This document shows, one piece after another, positions 25,985 through 35,900 of a stretch of DNA of 64,000 bases. Position numbers and translations under genes: made by a program. The notes under the pieces were generated by a model, which was not told the origin of the DNA, did no database searches, and saw nothing but the letters and a program-made list of their open reading frames with translations. The stretch comes from Advenella mimigardefordensis DPN7 (lineage in GTDB: Bacteria > Pseudomonadota > Gammaproteobacteria > Burkholderiales > Burkholderiaceae_B). Position 1 is the first letter of the stretch. Every line of letters begins with the position of its first letter. The DNA lies in the NCBI RefSeq assembly GCF_000521505.1, contig NZ_CP003915.1, positions 3,472,001-3,536,000 of the forward strand, written 5' to 3'.

Positions 25985-26724
25985 AATACAGTGACACCGA
26001 ATGGGAAGCCCGGGTAGACCTTGCTGCCTGCTACCGGCTCATGCCGCTTTTCGGGATGAGCGATCTGGTATATAACCATATCACGGCGCGCATACCCGGT
26101 ACCGATGACGAGATTCTGATCAACCCTTATGGTTATATGTATGAAGAGATCACCGCTTCCAGCCTGATCAAAATCAATATCAAAGGCGAGGTACTCGATA
26201 ATCCGCACACAGATGGTACCGGCGTCAATCAGGCCGGATACGTGATTCACAGCGCCGTCCATGCCTCGCGTCACGATGTCGGCTGTGTTATTCATACCCA
26301 TTCTCGCGCGGGCATGGCCGTATCTGCCATGGAGTGTGGCTTGTTGCCGATTACCCAGACCTCTATGCGCTTCAAGGACATCGCATATCACGACTACGAG
26401 AGTGTCGCCATTGATATGGATGAGCAGCAACGCCTGGTTGCCGATCTTGGCCGGCAGGACGCAATGATTCTGCGTAACCATGGCTTGCTAGTGGCCTCAC
26501 CATCCATTGCTGAAGCATTCAATGCCATGTACTGGCTGGAGATGGGATGCCGTGCTCAGGTTGATGCACTGGCCGGCAATACCAAGCTGATCATCCCTTC
26601 TGCACAAGTGGTGGAACGAACGCACCATCTGTACCAACCCAGCGTGCGACGCCCATTTGGCATCATGGAGTGGCCGGCCATGCGTCGTTATCTGGACCGC
26701 CGAGACGCGAGCTACAAAGACTGA
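25981..26724 (+). CDS. Class II aldolase/adducin domain protein
   Basis: 247 residues from the ATG at 25981, four bases before the end of the Bug gene. The zinc-binding histidines appear in CVIHTHSRAGMAVS near 98-112 (HTH) and in RNHGLLVASPS near 165, the fuculose-phosphate aldolase-type pattern. The family includes sugar-phosphate aldolases, beta-keto acid decarboxylases and adducin-like members without activity. An SDR dehydrogenase follows after 5 bp, so a product of one may be the substrate of the other. Confidence 0.82.
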   Translation: MKYSDTEWEARVDLAACYRLMPLFGMSDLVYNHITARIPGTDDEILINPYGYMYEEITASSLIKINIKGEVLDNPHTDGTGVNQAGYVIHSAVHASRHDVGCVIHTHSRAGMAVSAMECGLLPITQTSMRFKDIAYHDYESVAIDMDEQQRLVADLGRQDAMILRNHGLLVASPSIAEAFNAMYWLEMGCRAQVDALAGNTKLIIPSAQVVERTHHLYQPSVRRPFGIMEWPAMRRYLDRRDASYKD

Positions 26725-26729
26725 CCCGT

Positions 26730-27509
26730 ATGATCAACACCGACAAAAATACCTTGTTTGATTTAAGCAATCAGGTAGCGCTGGTAACGGGTTCGACCCG
26801 GGGACTGGGCTATGAAATAGCGCGGGGACTGGGACAGGCCGGCGCTACGGTGATTGTTCATGGGCGCGACGAAAATAGCGCACAAGCCACGTCCCGCAAA
26901 CTGGCAGACGCGGGACTGGCAAGCGCCTGGGTCGCATTTGACCTGGATGATCGGGCGGGCTGTCAGCGAGCTTTCGCACAGATCTGGGACGATCATCAGC
27001 GACTTGATATCCTGGTAAACAATGCCAGCATCAGAATGCGTCGTCCATTACAGCATATCGATACCATGGAACTGGAAGCCATTACGCGTACCAATGTTCT
27101 GTCTACGATTGAAATTTCCCGTGCGGCTGTCTCCCTGATGAAGCGGAATCATTACGGCCGAGTTATTACGATCAGTTCAATCGCGGGGCAGATCATTCGC
27201 TTTGGAGATTTTATTTATCCCGTCACAAAACAGGCGCTCAATACCGTCACCCGCTCACTGGCGGTCGAATTCGGGCGTGACGGCATATTGAGCAACGCTG
27301 TTGCACCCGGTACCTTCGCCACGCAATTCAATCAGGCTTTGATAGAAAATCCCGATAATATTGCAAAAATGCAGGAGCGCAATCCGCTGCAACGCTGGGG
27401 TGACCCTGTAGAAATTGTGGGTCCGGTCCTTTTCCTGGCCTCGGCTGCCGCTTCTTATGTAAACGGCCAGATATTGGCGGTCGATGGCGGGTTTTCCATT
27501 TCGTTCTAG
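26730..27509 (+). CDS. Short-chain dehydrogenase/reductase (SDR)
   Basis: 259 residues from the ATG at 26730. Cofactor motif TGSTRGLG at 20-27, NNAS near 95, and the catalytic set S150, Y163, K167 (YPVTK) are all present. The C-terminal ILAVDGGFSISF is standard. It ends the Bug-aldolase-SDR operon and is followed by a hairpin terminator. Likely oxidises a hydroxy acid or polyol; specificity cannot be read. Confidence 0.88.
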   Translation: MINTDKNTLFDLSNQVALVTGSTRGLGYEIARGLGQAGATVIVHGRDENSAQATSRKLADAGLASAWVAFDLDDRAGCQRAFAQIWDDHQRLDILVNNASIRMRRPLQHIDTMELEAITRTNVLSTIEISRAAVSLMKRNHYGRVITISSIAGQIIRFGDFIYPVTKQALNTVTRSLAVEFGRDGILSNAVAPGTFATQFNQALIENPDNIAKMQERNPLQRWGDPVEIVGPVLFLASAAASYVNGQILAVDGGFSISF

Positions 27510-27514
27510 CAACC

Positions 27515-27539
27515 GGAAAATGCTCGGCGGGCATTTTCC
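27515..27539 (+). terminator. Hairpin terminator after the SDR gene
   Basis: A 9-bp perfect stem GGAAAATGC / GCATTTTCC with a 7-nt loop lies 6 bases after the stop; ACCGG and CCGGT outside it can extend the pairing. A T-run is embedded in the right arm. Confidence 0.6.
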
Positions 27540-27699
27540 TGCCGGTCGGGCATATCCAGGCCACACGCAAAAAATGAATGTCGAGTTGAGAAAAAATTCA
27601 CAATTATTGAGTATTGCCCCCCATTAATCGCGCGCCGGTTCAATGGGATAACATAAATACTCTTTATAATAAACACTCATTCCATACGGAGCATAACGA

Positions 27700-28761
27700 G
27701 TGTCATATCTCTACGTTCTGATTCTTATCGTGCCCGCGCTTGCAACGGCGCTCGCCTTTCTGCCCAACAGCCATTGGTCCATCCGCAGCCTGGATTTTCC
27801 CAGAGTGCAGATCGCCGTCCTGTGTCTGGCAAGCCTGATCCTCGCTGCGCTGAATCCGCCTGCACTGGCCGGGTCTGTACTTATGGTGATCGTGGTCAAC
27901 CTGGTCGCCCTCATCTACCAGCTTTATAAAATTTATCCATACACACGCCTGGCAAAAAAAGAGGTCCTGAGCAACCATGCCCCGGATGATGACCGAACCC
28001 TCTCTCTGCTGTCTTCCAATGTCCTTACGCCAAACCGCCGCAGCGATGCTTTAATTGCACTTGTGAATCAATACCAGCCCGATCTGTTACTCACGCTGGA
28101 AACGGACCAGTGGTGGCAGGACGCATTGCACAGTCTGGAAACCGATTACCCTTATCGCGTAGCCATCCCTCTGGACAACCTGTACGGCATGCATCTGTAT
28201 TCGCGCTTGCCGCTAAAGAACACAGAGGTGCTGTATCGGGTTGAAGACGACATCCCATCCATCCGCAGCCAGGTGATCTTGCGCTCTGGCGACACAATCC
28301 GGATTTACTGTCTGCATCCGACACCGCCAAGCCCGACCGAAAGCGAAACGTCCAAACCAAGGGATGCCGAACTGCTGCTGGTGGGCAAACAGATTCGCGA
28401 GCTGGACGAAACGGCGCTGGTCTTCGGCGATTTGAATGATGTCGCCTGGTCTCCCTCTACCCGCCTCTTCAAGAAAGTAAGCGAATTACTCGATGCCCGC
28501 ATCGGGCGTGGCATGTTCAACACCTTTCACGCGCACTATCGTTTTTTACGCTGGCCGCTGGACCATATATTTCAGAGCGCTGAATTCCAGATCAAGCACA
28601 TGGCCAAATTGCCGGATATCGGATCCGATCATTTCCCCATTTATGCAAAATTTCAGTACTGCCCCGCGCAGGAGGACCTGCACGAAGTGGAAACGGCAGA
28701 TGCCGAAGAAATGGCGCAGGCGGATGAAAAAATAGCCGAAGGGCATGAAGAGGTCAAATGA
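27700..28761 (+). CDS. Membrane-anchored endonuclease/exonuclease/phosphatase-family protein
   Basis: 353 residues from a GTG start with GGAG 9 nt upstream. Three hydrophobic helices occupy residues 1-80. The EEP fold follows: SSNVLTPNRR near 104 (metal Asn), LTLETDQWW near 128 (metal Glu), VFGDLNDVAW near 243 (D-x-N) and the terminal GSDHFPI near 309 (Asp-His). The catalytic set is complete. The family cleaves phosphodiesters or phosphomonoesters in nucleic acids or lipids; membrane-anchored forms of this kind are widespread but poorly defined. The C-terminus is a Glu-rich tail. No operon partner. Confidence 0.8.
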   Translation: MSYLYVLILIVPALATALAFLPNSHWSIRSLDFPRVQIAVLCLASLILAALNPPALAGSVLMVIVVNLVALIYQLYKIYPYTRLAKKEVLSNHAPDDDRTLSLLSSNVLTPNRRSDALIALVNQYQPDLLLTLETDQWWQDALHSLETDYPYRVAIPLDNLYGMHLYSRLPLKNTEVLYRVEDDIPSIRSQVILRSGDTIRIYCLHPTPPSPTESETSKPRDAELLLVGKQIRELDETALVFGDLNDVAWSPSTRLFKKVSELLDARIGRGMFNTFHAHYRFLRWPLDHIFQSAEFQIKHMAKLPDIGSDHFPIYAKFQYCPAQEDLHEVETADAEEMAQADEKIAEGHEEVK

Positions 28762-28792
28762 CGCGGATCCGCCATGCCAACCATCCTCATGA

Positions 28793-29782
28793 CTAGCCGC
28801 GTTTCAGGCCACCGATAGAGGTAATAATCGGACCCCATTTATCAAGTTCAGATTGAACCAGTTGCGCAAGTACTTCTGCCGTTGAACCCGCAGGAGTCGC
28901 ACTCAACTCTATCAGCTTAGCCTGCACTTCAGGCAGCGCCACCACAGCCTGCAATTGCAGGCTCAGCATGTCAACAACAGCAGGCGGAACACCAGCCGGC
29001 CCAAAGACCGCGTTCCAGGTATAGGTCTCGAAGTCGGCAACTCCGGCTTCTGCCATAGTGGGCACATCAGGAAACGAAGCAGAGCGCTCCCGTGTCGTTA
29101 CCGCCAGGGCCCGCACCGAACCGGCACGGATGTGTGAGGCCGCACCGGACAGGACGTCGAACAGGATGGGGATCTGGCCGGCAATCAGATCAATCATGGC
29201 AGGTCCGCCCCCCTTGTAAGGAATATGCTCCATCTTTACGCCAGTCCGGGATTTGAACAGTTCGCCAGACAAATGCGGCGGCGTTCCCACACCCGATGAG
29301 CCATAATTGAACTTGCCTGGCTGCGCTTTTATCAGTGCAATCAATTCCTGCAGATCCTGCGCTTTAACCGAAGCACCGACCAATAATACATTCGGTACAG
29401 TGGCAATAAGCGAGACCGGTGTGAAGTCTTTCTGTGGATCGTAAGGTGGATTTTTTGTTGTCAGGGGATTGATGGCATGCGTGGCAACTGTACCCATCAG
29501 CAACGTGCTGCCGTTACCGTTTGCTCGCGCGACTCTGGTCGCACCAATGGCGCCACCACCACCTCCTGTGTTCTCCACCACCACCGTATGCCGGATGCGC
29601 TCGGACAACTTTTGCGCAATGAACCGGGAAACCACATCGGTTGATCCTCCCGCCGCGAACGGCACGACCAGCGTGATCGGCCCTGCAGGCAACACCTCGT
29701 CCCCCCAGGCTGCCGTCAGCGGGATTCCGATAGATGCAGCAATACCCGCTTTGAGCAGCGTGCGTCTTGTCATCGTCGTCAT
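28793..29782 (-). CDS. Bug/TctC-family periplasmic solute-binding protein
   Basis: 329 residues with a signal peptide (KAGIASIGIPLTAAWG) and family motifs PFAAGGSTDVVSRFIAQKLSE near 41 and MEHIPYKGGGPAMIDLIAGQ near 180. GGAGACAAAATAAA precedes the ATG. It is the last gene of a leftward operon with a split ThDP decarboxylase and an aldehyde dehydrogenase, so it presumably captures the keto acid that those enzymes consume. No permease genes accompany it. Confidence 0.9.
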   Translation of the reverse strand: MTTMTRRTLLKAGIAASIGIPLTAAWGDEVLPAGPITLVVPFAAGGSTDVVSRFIAQKLSERIRHTVVVENTGGGGGAIGATRVARANGNGSTLLMGTVATHAINPLTTKNPPYDPQKDFTPVSLIATVPNVLLVGASVKAQDLQELIALIKAQPGKFNYGSSGVGTPPHLSGELFKSRTGVKMEHIPYKGGGPAMIDLIAGQIPILFDVLSGAASHIRAGSVRALAVTTRERSASFPDVPTMAEAGVADFETYTWNAVFGPAGVPPAVVDMLSLQLQAVVALPEVQAKLIELSATPAGSTAEVLAQLVQSELDKWGPIITSIGGLKRG

Positions 29783-29847
29783 TTTATTTTGTCTCCAGAT
29801 AGGGTTTTTTATTTATGGCTATTTAATTCAGGCGAGGCAGGTAGCGT

Positions 29848-31326
29848 CTAACGCATGACAAACGGATTGCCGGTTACCGCGCCACTGTTGATCCAGACAC
29901 TTTTTGTTTGCAGGTATTCGCCAATCGCGCCGATTCCGTTTTCCCGACCCAGGCCGGAATCCTTGTAGCCGCCGAACGGCGCCATATAGCTGATCGCACG
30001 ATAGGTATTCACCCAGACCGTGCCTGTCTTCAGATTTTCAGACATGCGAATTGCACGTGCCATATCGCTGGTCCAGACACCGGCCGCCAGCCCGAAGCGT
30101 ATGTCATTTGCAATTGACAGCGCATCCTCTTCATCCTCAAAGCGGATAATAGAGAGTACGGGGCCGAACACTTCCTCCTGGGCAATCCGCATGCTATTGC
30201 GCACCTCACCAAAGATAGTGGGTTCAATAAACCATCCATTACCACAAGCGTCATCATCCGCCGGCTTCCCTCCCAGCAACAACAGAGCTCCTTCTCCCTT
30301 AGCCACTTCGATATAGTCTTTCACTTTCTGGTACTGGGCTGGTGTCGTAATGGGTCCAACCTGTGTCTGGGCATCCATGGGGTTGCCCATTTTGGCCGTT
30401 TTCGCCAGAGCCAATAATCTGGCCACCACCTCGTCATAGACTGTGTCTTGCACCAGCAGGCGCGAGCCGGCAATACAGGTTTGGCCCGTCGCGGCAAAAA
30501 TGCCCGACACCGCACCATTTACGGCCTGATCCAGATCAGCATCAGCAAATATGATATTCGGCGATTTGCCGCCCAATTCCAGGGACGTGTGTTTCAACTG
30601 GGCGCCGGCCTGCTGGTTGATCACGCGTCCTGTGGCATCGGACCCGGTAAATGTCACCTTGCTCACCAGCGGATGTTCAACCAGTGCCGAACCCACCTCA
30701 TTCCCAAATCCGGTAACCACATTAAACACGCCGGGCGGAAAACCGGACTCTTCAAACAGCGACGCAAACTCAAGGGTCGAGGCCGAGGTGAATTCAGATG
30801 GTTTTACCACCACCGTGCAGCCTGCAGCCAGTGCCGGCGCGATCTTCCATGCAAGCAGCAGCAAGGGGCTGTTCCATGGCGTGATCACGGCTACCACGCC
30901 CATGGGTTCGTGCCGCGTGTAGGCAAAATAACCCTTCTTGTCCAGCGGCAGCGTCGCGCCCTGTACTTTATCGGCCAGCCCGCCGTAATAGTAGTACCAC
31001 TGGGGTACGTAGTTCAGTTGCCCCAGCATTTCACTATACAGTTTGCCGTTATCTCTGACCTCGGTTTGCGCCAACTGCTCGGCCCGCCTGGCGATCACTT
31101 CACCAAGCCGATGCATAAGCAATCCACGCTGGCTTGCCGTCATCTCCGCCCACGCGCCCTGCGTAAAAGCCAGATGCGCGGCCTGCACCGCAAGGTCAAC
31201 ATCCTGAGCACTACAGCGGGGAATGTGCGCCCAGGTCTCACCGGTAAACGGGTTTTGCGTTTCGAACCAGATGTTCGTAGAAGGCTTAACCGACTGCCCA
31301 TTGATATGCAAATCATAACGTTTCAT
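29848..31326 (-). CDS. Aldehyde dehydrogenase (NAD(P)+)
   Basis: 492 residues. Full ALDH set: ITPWNSPLLLLAWK (Asn that holds the oxyanion) near 148, LELGGKSPN (general-base Glu) near 251, and the catalytic Cys in TGQTCIAGSRL near 285. C-terminal YKDSGLGRENG is standard. It lies 21 bp behind the beta subunit of the ThDP decarboxylase; oxidising the aldehyde released by that enzyme is the natural reading. It shares only general similarity with the second ALDH at 55452. Confidence 0.93.
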   Translation of the reverse strand: MKRYDLHINGQSVKPSTNIWFETQNPFTGETWAHIPRCSAQDVDLAVQAAHLAFTQGAWAEMTASQRGLLMHRLGEVIARRAEQLAQTEVRDNGKLYSEMLGQLNYVPQWYYYYGGLADKVQGATLPLDKKGYFAYTRHEPMGVVAVITPWNSPLLLLAWKIAPALAAGCTVVVKPSEFTSASTLEFASLFEESGFPPGVFNVVTGFGNEVGSALVEHPLVSKVTFTGSDATGRVINQQAGAQLKHTSLELGGKSPNIIFADADLDQAVNGAVSGIFAATGQTCIAGSRLLVQDTVYDEVVARLLALAKTAKMGNPMDAQTQVGPITTPAQYQKVKDYIEVAKGEGALLLLGGKPADDDACGNGWFIEPTIFGEVRNSMRIAQEEVFGPVLSIIRFEDEEDALSIANDIRFGLAAGVWTSDMARAIRMSENLKTGTVWVNTYRAISYMAPFGGYKDSGLGRENGIGAIGEYLQTKSVWINSGAVTGNPFVMR

Positions 31327-31347
31327 GCCACGGCTCCCTGGTTCTAT

Positions 31348-31947
31348 TCAGAAGGGCTGCAAACCCAGTTCCGCACGAAAGCGATTCTTTATATGTACCC
31401 CGTCCCTTGAGGGCAGGGCCCGCGGTAACTCGCCGATGTCAATCAGCACCCGTGCCAGCGTCACGCCGTCTCGTGCCTTGATCCGCTCTGCCACTTTGTC
31501 CGCTTCCTGCAAAACATCAACAGTAAAAGCATTCGCAATGCCAAAGCCTTTTGCAACGGCCACAAGATCTGTTCCCAGGCTGGCATGACTGCGTTGCATA
31601 CCGGTTTCGCCATAATGACCATTGTCCAGAACCACAATGGTCAGATTCGACGGCTGCCGAACGCCAATGGTTGCCAGGCTGCCCACGCCCATCAATTGCT
31701 CTCCATCACCGGTGACGACAACGACCGATTTATCTGGCCGGGCCAGGGCCAGACCAAGCCCCATAGCGCTAGCGCCACCCATGGCGCCCCACAAATAGAA
31801 ATGCCCCGCTCGGTCACCCGAAGCAAACACGTCGTAACTGGGTGAACCCAGGCCGGTGATAATCAGCGCCTCTGGAATCTGCTGCATTAATTGGGCCACA
31901 AATGCACGACGGTCTACGCGCTGGCCTGTTGACAATGTGTCTTTCAT
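31348..31947 (-). CDS. ThDP-dependent 2-oxoacid decarboxylase, beta subunit (ComE / phosphonopyruvate decarboxylase-like)
   Basis: 199 residues from the ATG at 31947, which shares one base with the alpha-subunit stop (TAATG). It holds the PP domain only: GDGEQLMGVGSLATIG near 99-114 and VVLDNGHYGETG near 124-135 make the ThDP/Mg motif. In sulfopyruvate decarboxylase ComDE the two halves are separate proteins that form the active site between them, and this gene pair has that organisation. Substrate could be sulfopyruvate, phosphonopyruvate or another 3-substituted pyruvate. Confidence 0.82.
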   Translation of the reverse strand: MKDTLSTGQRVDRRAFVAQLMQQIPEALIITGLGSPSYDVFASGDRAGHFYLWGAMGGASAMGLGLALARPDKSVVVVTGDGEQLMGVGSLATIGVRQPSNLTIVVLDNGHYGETGMQRSHASLGTDLVAVAKGFGIANAFTVDVLQEADKVAERIKARDGVTLARVLIDIGELPRALPSRDGVHIKNRFRAELGLQPF

Positions 31948-32483
31948 TATTTCACCCATGATTTGCGTCCGATCAGACTTTGTGACAACAGAACGGCAAC
32001 CTGCTCGCCTGCCTCAAAAGCAGCGGTCAGGCCCGCATTCACCAGTTCTCCCACCTGCTCGGGCTCATCGGCGCGCATAACAGTGATTCCCATCAGTTCC
32101 AGCGCCTGCTGCGTGACTTTGCCCATGGGACCCTGCCAGGGGTTGAATTCTGCATATTCGCCACGCATGGTCACCAGCGTAAAGAAAGGAAAGCGGCAAC
32201 TACTGAGCAGCGAGAACATATTGACGCAATTGCCCACGCCGCTGCTTTGCATCAACAGCACGGCTTTGTGCCCGCCCAGCCAGGCTCCGCAATTGAGGGC
32301 GACGCCCTCTTCCTCTGTGGTCAGCGCCACGTCCAGAATGTCCGGATCAGCCTGCGCCTTTCGGATGACAAGCGCATGCCCCGCATCCGGCACATACGAA
32401 ATCTGTTTGACCTGCGCGCGCTTAAGTTCATCGAAAATAGCCGCCTGCCATTGTTGCTGCACGTTTATCTCAACCCCATCCAT
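31947..32483 (-). CDS. ThDP-dependent 2-oxoacid decarboxylase, alpha subunit (ComD-like)
   Basis: 178 residues carrying the PYR domain: the cofactor-activating Glu is in the TTEEEGVALNCGAWLGG stretch near 56-72, followed by LLMQSSGVGNCVNMFSLL near 77-94. It cannot work alone and needs the beta subunit encoded immediately downstream. First gene of the leftward operon; the divergent LysR gene starts 107 bp away and probably controls it. Confidence 0.82.
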   Translation of the reverse strand: MDGVEINVQQQWQAAIFDELKRAQVKQISYVPDAGHALVIRKAQADPDILDVALTTEEEGVALNCGAWLGGHKAVLLMQSSGVGNCVNMFSLLSSCRFPFFTLVTMRGEYAEFNPWQGPMGKVTQQALELMGITVMRADEPEQVGELVNAGLTAAFEAGEQVAVLLSQSLIGRKSWVK

Positions 32484-32555
32484 GATCGTTCCCTGGTGAA
32501 TATAGTCAGTTTTAATACTAACATTCGATCAATATTCATTTACAATAGTATTTTG

Positions 32556-32569
32556 CGATTATTCAATCG
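32556..32569. promoter_or_regulatory. Palindrome in the divergent decarboxylase/LysR promoter region
   Basis: CGATT-N4-AATCG lies 22 bp before the LysR start and about 75 bp from the decarboxylase start. LysR regulators typically bind such dyads near their own promoter; the assignment is by position. Confidence 0.35.
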
Positions 32570-32590
32570 TAATTTTTGATGGAAGCGCCG

Positions 32591-33526
32591 ATGGATCTCA
32601 AACAATTGAAAGCACTGGTCACCATCGCCGAAACGGCGAACATGACGCGCGCGGCCGAGGTCCTCAATATCGTTCAGCCGGCGCTCTCACGACAGATCAG
32701 CATGCTGGAAGATGAAGTGGGTGCGATCCTGTTTGAACGGGGCCGTCAGGGCATGATCCTGAACCAGGAAGGAAAAACCTTTCTTGAATATGCCAGACGC
32801 ATTTTGCACGAAGTCGAAAAGGCAAAGGCAGAAGTACGCCCCTCATCCGGCACAGTAAGCGGCATAGTCAACGTGGGGCTGCTGCCCAGCACCAGCGATT
32901 TGCTGTCAAGCATGTTGTTGCGCCGCTTGCAGCAACAATATCCGGAGATCAGGATCACCATCACCGCCGGCTATGCCGGCCATTTGCAGGAATGGCTTGA
33001 AGTGGGCGAGATTGACGTTGCTTTGCTGTACGCAGCCAAACTGAGCTCCTCCCTGAATGTTCAACCACTGGTTCAGGAAAAACTGTGGTTTGTTAGTCTG
33101 CCCGGAAACGGTTTACGACCGGACAAACCGGTCACGCTGAACAGGATGGCCGACAAGCCCATTATTCTGCCTAGTCGCCCGCATGGCTTGCGCGTTCTGG
33201 TCGACCGTGTCGGACGGGAAAACAACCTGCAATTGCACGTGGTCGCTGAAACCAATTCCATGAGCGTGCAAAAACGCCTCGTGCTGGACGGACACGGTTA
33301 CACAATTCTGCCTTCCATTGCCATTGCAGAAGAGCTGGCGCTGGGACACCTTGAGGCAGCCCCCCTGACTGATGCCGGCTTGTCCCGAACCATTGTGCTC
33401 GCCCGCTCCCGCGAGAGAAATATGACCATGTCAGTCAAATGCGTTATGCAGACGCTTTCCGAGTGCATCAGAACAGGCATTGAAAACGGCGGCTGGGCAC
33501 ACGCGCAGTGGATTGCAAAAAACTGA
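32591..33526 (+). CDS. LysR family transcriptional regulator
   Basis: 311 residues from the ATG at 32591, which has GGAAG 7 nt upstream; earlier TTG and ATG codons at 32576 and 32579 are less well placed. Winged HTH in residues 1-60 (LKALVTIAETANMTRAAEVLNIVQPALSRQI), then the periplasmic-binding-like effector domain. Divergent from the ThDP decarboxylase-ALDH-Bug operon, its probable target, with the keto acid substrate as the likely inducer. Confidence 0.88.
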   Translation: MDLKQLKALVTIAETANMTRAAEVLNIVQPALSRQISMLEDEVGAILFERGRQGMILNQEGKTFLEYARRILHEVEKAKAEVRPSSGTVSGIVNVGLLPSTSDLLSSMLLRRLQQQYPEIRITITAGYAGHLQEWLEVGEIDVALLYAAKLSSSLNVQPLVQEKLWFVSLPGNGLRPDKPVTLNRMADKPIILPSRPHGLRVLVDRVGRENNLQLHVVAETNSMSVQKRLVLDGHGYTILPSIAIAEELALGHLEAAPLTDAGLSRTIVLARSRERNMTMSVKCVMQTLSECIRTGIENGGWAHAQWIAKN

Positions 33527-33591
33527 CGAATTCCTTCAGTATCCTTACATTTCAAACGTAATAAACAAAGCGAGCCAGGGAATCTGGAAAA

Positions 33592-33610
33592 TTATGTAAT
33601 AATTCTCATT
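33592..33610. promoter_or_regulatory. Putative Fur box
   Basis: Read on the minus strand, 33610 to 33596 gives AATGAGAATTATTAC, a close match to the conserved part of proteobacterial Fur boxes (AATGAGAATTATT). It lies in the 413-bp gap upstream of the iron-chelate ABC operon, where iron-dependent repression is expected. The remainder of that gap (33527-33939) shows nothing else I can identify. Confidence 0.5.
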
Positions 33611-33939
33611 CTATTTTTTCGTCGCCCGGTTGATCGGATCTTCCTGATGTATAAATCTATTCTTATTGGCCATGACCACGGTATGGTCCGCAACTTCAAT
33701 CAAGGCTCAGGAAGCCGCTACCCGGTGTCTGGCCGTCATCATGAACACCGGTACACAGTCCGATATTGAACCCGGGAATGCACCGCAAAAAGTTGGCGTT
33801 CTTCGATGCGACGGGTTGCCGGTCGCGGTCGCGCCATTTCGTTAAGATATTCGGTCAATTGCTGATGAAGGCACTATCACAACTGTGGCCCAGGCGAACG
33901 GTCGCGAATCTACGCCACGCACGCACAGTGTTACGCGCA

Positions 33940-34899
33940 ATGTTGCCCGTCGGTTCACTCAACTGGTCAACACATCGCCTGCCCTTATGGTTCCTGCTGT
34001 TGGTCATGACCTGTACCAAGGCCGTGGCCGCGCCCTACACTGTGCAGCATGCTCTCGGCTCAACAACGATTCCCGATACCCCGCAACGGGTGATCACACT
34101 GTTTCAGGGGGCCACGGATATTACAGTTGCACTTGGCGTCAAACCCCTGGCAACCGTCGAATCCTGGACAGAAAAACCGGTATATCGCTATCTGCGCAAT
34201 GACCTGGAAGGCTTGCCCATGGTGGGCCTGGAGTCTCAGCCCAGCCTGGAAGATATTGCCAGGCTCAAACCTGACTTAATCATTGCCTCCAGATTCCGCA
34301 ATGAAAAAATCTATGATCTGCTGTCCTATATCGCTCCTACAGTCGCAGTGGACGAGATCTATGAATTCCGGGAAAACACCCGACTGATTGGCCAGGCATT
34401 AAATCGGCAAGCCCGGGCGCGGTCGTTGCTGGACCACTGGGAGGCACGCCTGGCACACACCAAAAGGCGGCTGCAGGAAAAATTCGGTGCCGCCTGGCCC
34501 TTATCGGTATCCATTCTGGACTTTCGCAGCGACCATGTCAGGATTTATCTGGCCAACAGTTTTGCCGGCTCGGTACTATCCGATCTCGGTTTCGTATGGA
34601 GTGAGCCATTCAGAAAATCCAGTTGGCCGCTGATGAAACTAACAAGCGAGGAAAGCATTCCAATCAGGGATGCCGATGTTTTCTTCGTGCAAATGCGCTC
34701 GGACAGCCGGGTCGTGCAAAACCGCTATGATGACTGGTCCCGACATAGGCTATGGCAACAATTGAAGGCAGTAAAAAACCGGCAGGTTTATCTGGTCGAC
34801 AACGTTTACTGGAGTCTGGCCGGCGGCATTCTAAGCGCCAACCTGATGCTCGACGAACTGGAACAGCTCCTTGAGGCGCCGGCGGGTGGGCACAAATGA
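33940..34899 (+). CDS. Iron-siderophore ABC transporter substrate-binding protein (FecB/FhuD-like)
   Basis: 319 residues if the ATG at 33940 is used, which places the signal peptide ([18 protein letters not shown]) near the N-terminus; in-frame starts at 33865 and further upstream have no better ribosome site, so the start is uncertain. The body has the two-lobe TroA/FecB layout: [27 protein letters not shown] near 50, [14 protein letters not shown] near 107 and a late [12 protein letters not shown]. It hands ferric chelate to the FecCD-type permeases. The last 4 bp overlap the next gene (ATGA). Confidence 0.85.
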   Translation: MLPVGSLNWSTHRLPLWFLLLVMTCTKAVAAPYTVQHALGSTTIPDTPQRVITLFQGATDITVALGVKPLATVESWTEKPVYRYLRNDLEGLPMVGLESQPSLEDIARLKPDLIIASRFRNEKIYDLLSYIAPTVAVDEIYEFRENTRLIGQALNRQARARSLLDHWEARLAHTKRRLQEKFGAAWPLSVSILDFRSDHVRIYLANSFAGSVLSDLGFVWSEPFRKSSWPLMKLTSEESIPIRDADVFFVQMRSDSRVVQNRYDDWSRHRLWQQLKAVKNRQVYLVDNVYWSLAGGILSANLMLDELEQLLEAPAGGHK

Positions 34900-35900
34900 C
34901 GACGCGGCATACTCGCCTGGGCGCTGCGCTGACGCTGGCAATTGGCCTGGGCTTACTGGTTCTGCTGGCGGTCCTTAGCCTGTCGGTCGGCATCACCTAT
35001 ATTGCACCGGGTGATGTACTGGGCGCGCTGTTTCAACCCGATCCACTGGATATCAACCATATTCTGGTGAACACCACCAGGCTTTCTCGCATGACAGTTG
35101 CCATCGCCGTGGGTGCCTGTCTTGCTGTGGCCGGCGGGCTGATGCAGGCCGTGACCCGCAACCCTCTGGCCTCTCCCGGCTTGTTTGGCATCAATGCCGG
35201 TGCTGTTTTTGCCATTGTCCTCCTTGCGCCCCTGTTCGGCTCGCCTTCCCTGACCCAATTCATGATGCTGGCCTTTGCCGGTGCCGCGGTCGCCGGAACA
35301 CTGGTCTATTGCATTGGGATGCTGGGCAGTCGCAGCCCCTTTCGCATTGTCCTGGCGGGTGCTGCCGTCACTGCACTGTTTGCCTCTTTTACCCAGGCGC
35401 TGCTCGTGATCAGTCAGGACGGTCTGGACAGCATTCTGTTCTGGATGGCCGGTTCGGTTGCCGGACGTGAAATGCAGGCCGTCGTTGCCCTCTATCCCTA
35501 TCTGCTGATCGGCTTTGCGGCCAGTTTCCTGCTGGCCAGGCATATCAATATTCTGGTGACGGGCGAGGAGATTGCCCGCGGCCTTGGGCAAAATACATTT
35601 GTCATTCGTTCGCTATTGAGCATCATTATTATTCTGCTGGCGGGTGGCGCGGTGTCGCTGGCCGGCAATATCAGTTTTATCGGACTGATCGTGCCTCACA
35701 TTGTGCGCCGACTGCTTCCCGGTGATTTTCGCTGGCTGCTACCCGGGTATGCGATTTTCGGGGCGTTGTTGCTGTTACTTGCCGATATTGTCGCCCGTAT
35801 CGTACTGATTCCTCAGGAAGTGCCTATCGGCGTGGTCACGGCATTATTAGGGGCGCCGTTTTTTATCCATATGGCCAGAAAGGGAATGCGCAATGGATAA
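34896..35900 (+). CDS. Iron-siderophore ABC transporter permease (FecCD family, FecC-like)
   Basis: 334 residues, about nine to ten membrane helices. FecCD landmarks: [43 protein letters not shown] near 64-106 and [17 protein letters not shown] near 256-272. Forms the channel with the next gene product; overlaps it by 8 bp. Confidence 0.92.
   Translation: MTTRHTRLGAALTLAIGLGLLVLLAVLSLSVGITYIAPGDVLGALFQPDPLDINHILVNTTRLSRMTVAIAVGACLAVAGGLMQAVTRNPLASPGLFGINAGAVFAIVLLAPLFGSPSLTQFMMLAFAGAAVAGTLVYCIGMLGSRSPFRIVLAGAAVTALFASFTQALLVISQDGLDSILFWMAGSVAGREMQAVVALYPYLLIGFAASFLLARHINILVTGEEIARGLGQNTFVIRSLLSIIIILLAGGAVSLAGNISFIGLIVPHIVRRLLPGDFRWLLPGYAIFGALLLLLADIVARIVLIPQEVPIGVVTALLGAPFFIHMARKGMRNG

Noticed and set aside
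30448..31410. 320-codon frame antisense to the first aldehyde dehydrogenase
   Set aside because: The opposite strand encodes a complete ALDH; the antisense product has no family features.
34953..35591. 212-codon frame antisense to the FecC-like permease
   Set aside because: Hydrophilic shadow of a membrane protein; no support.
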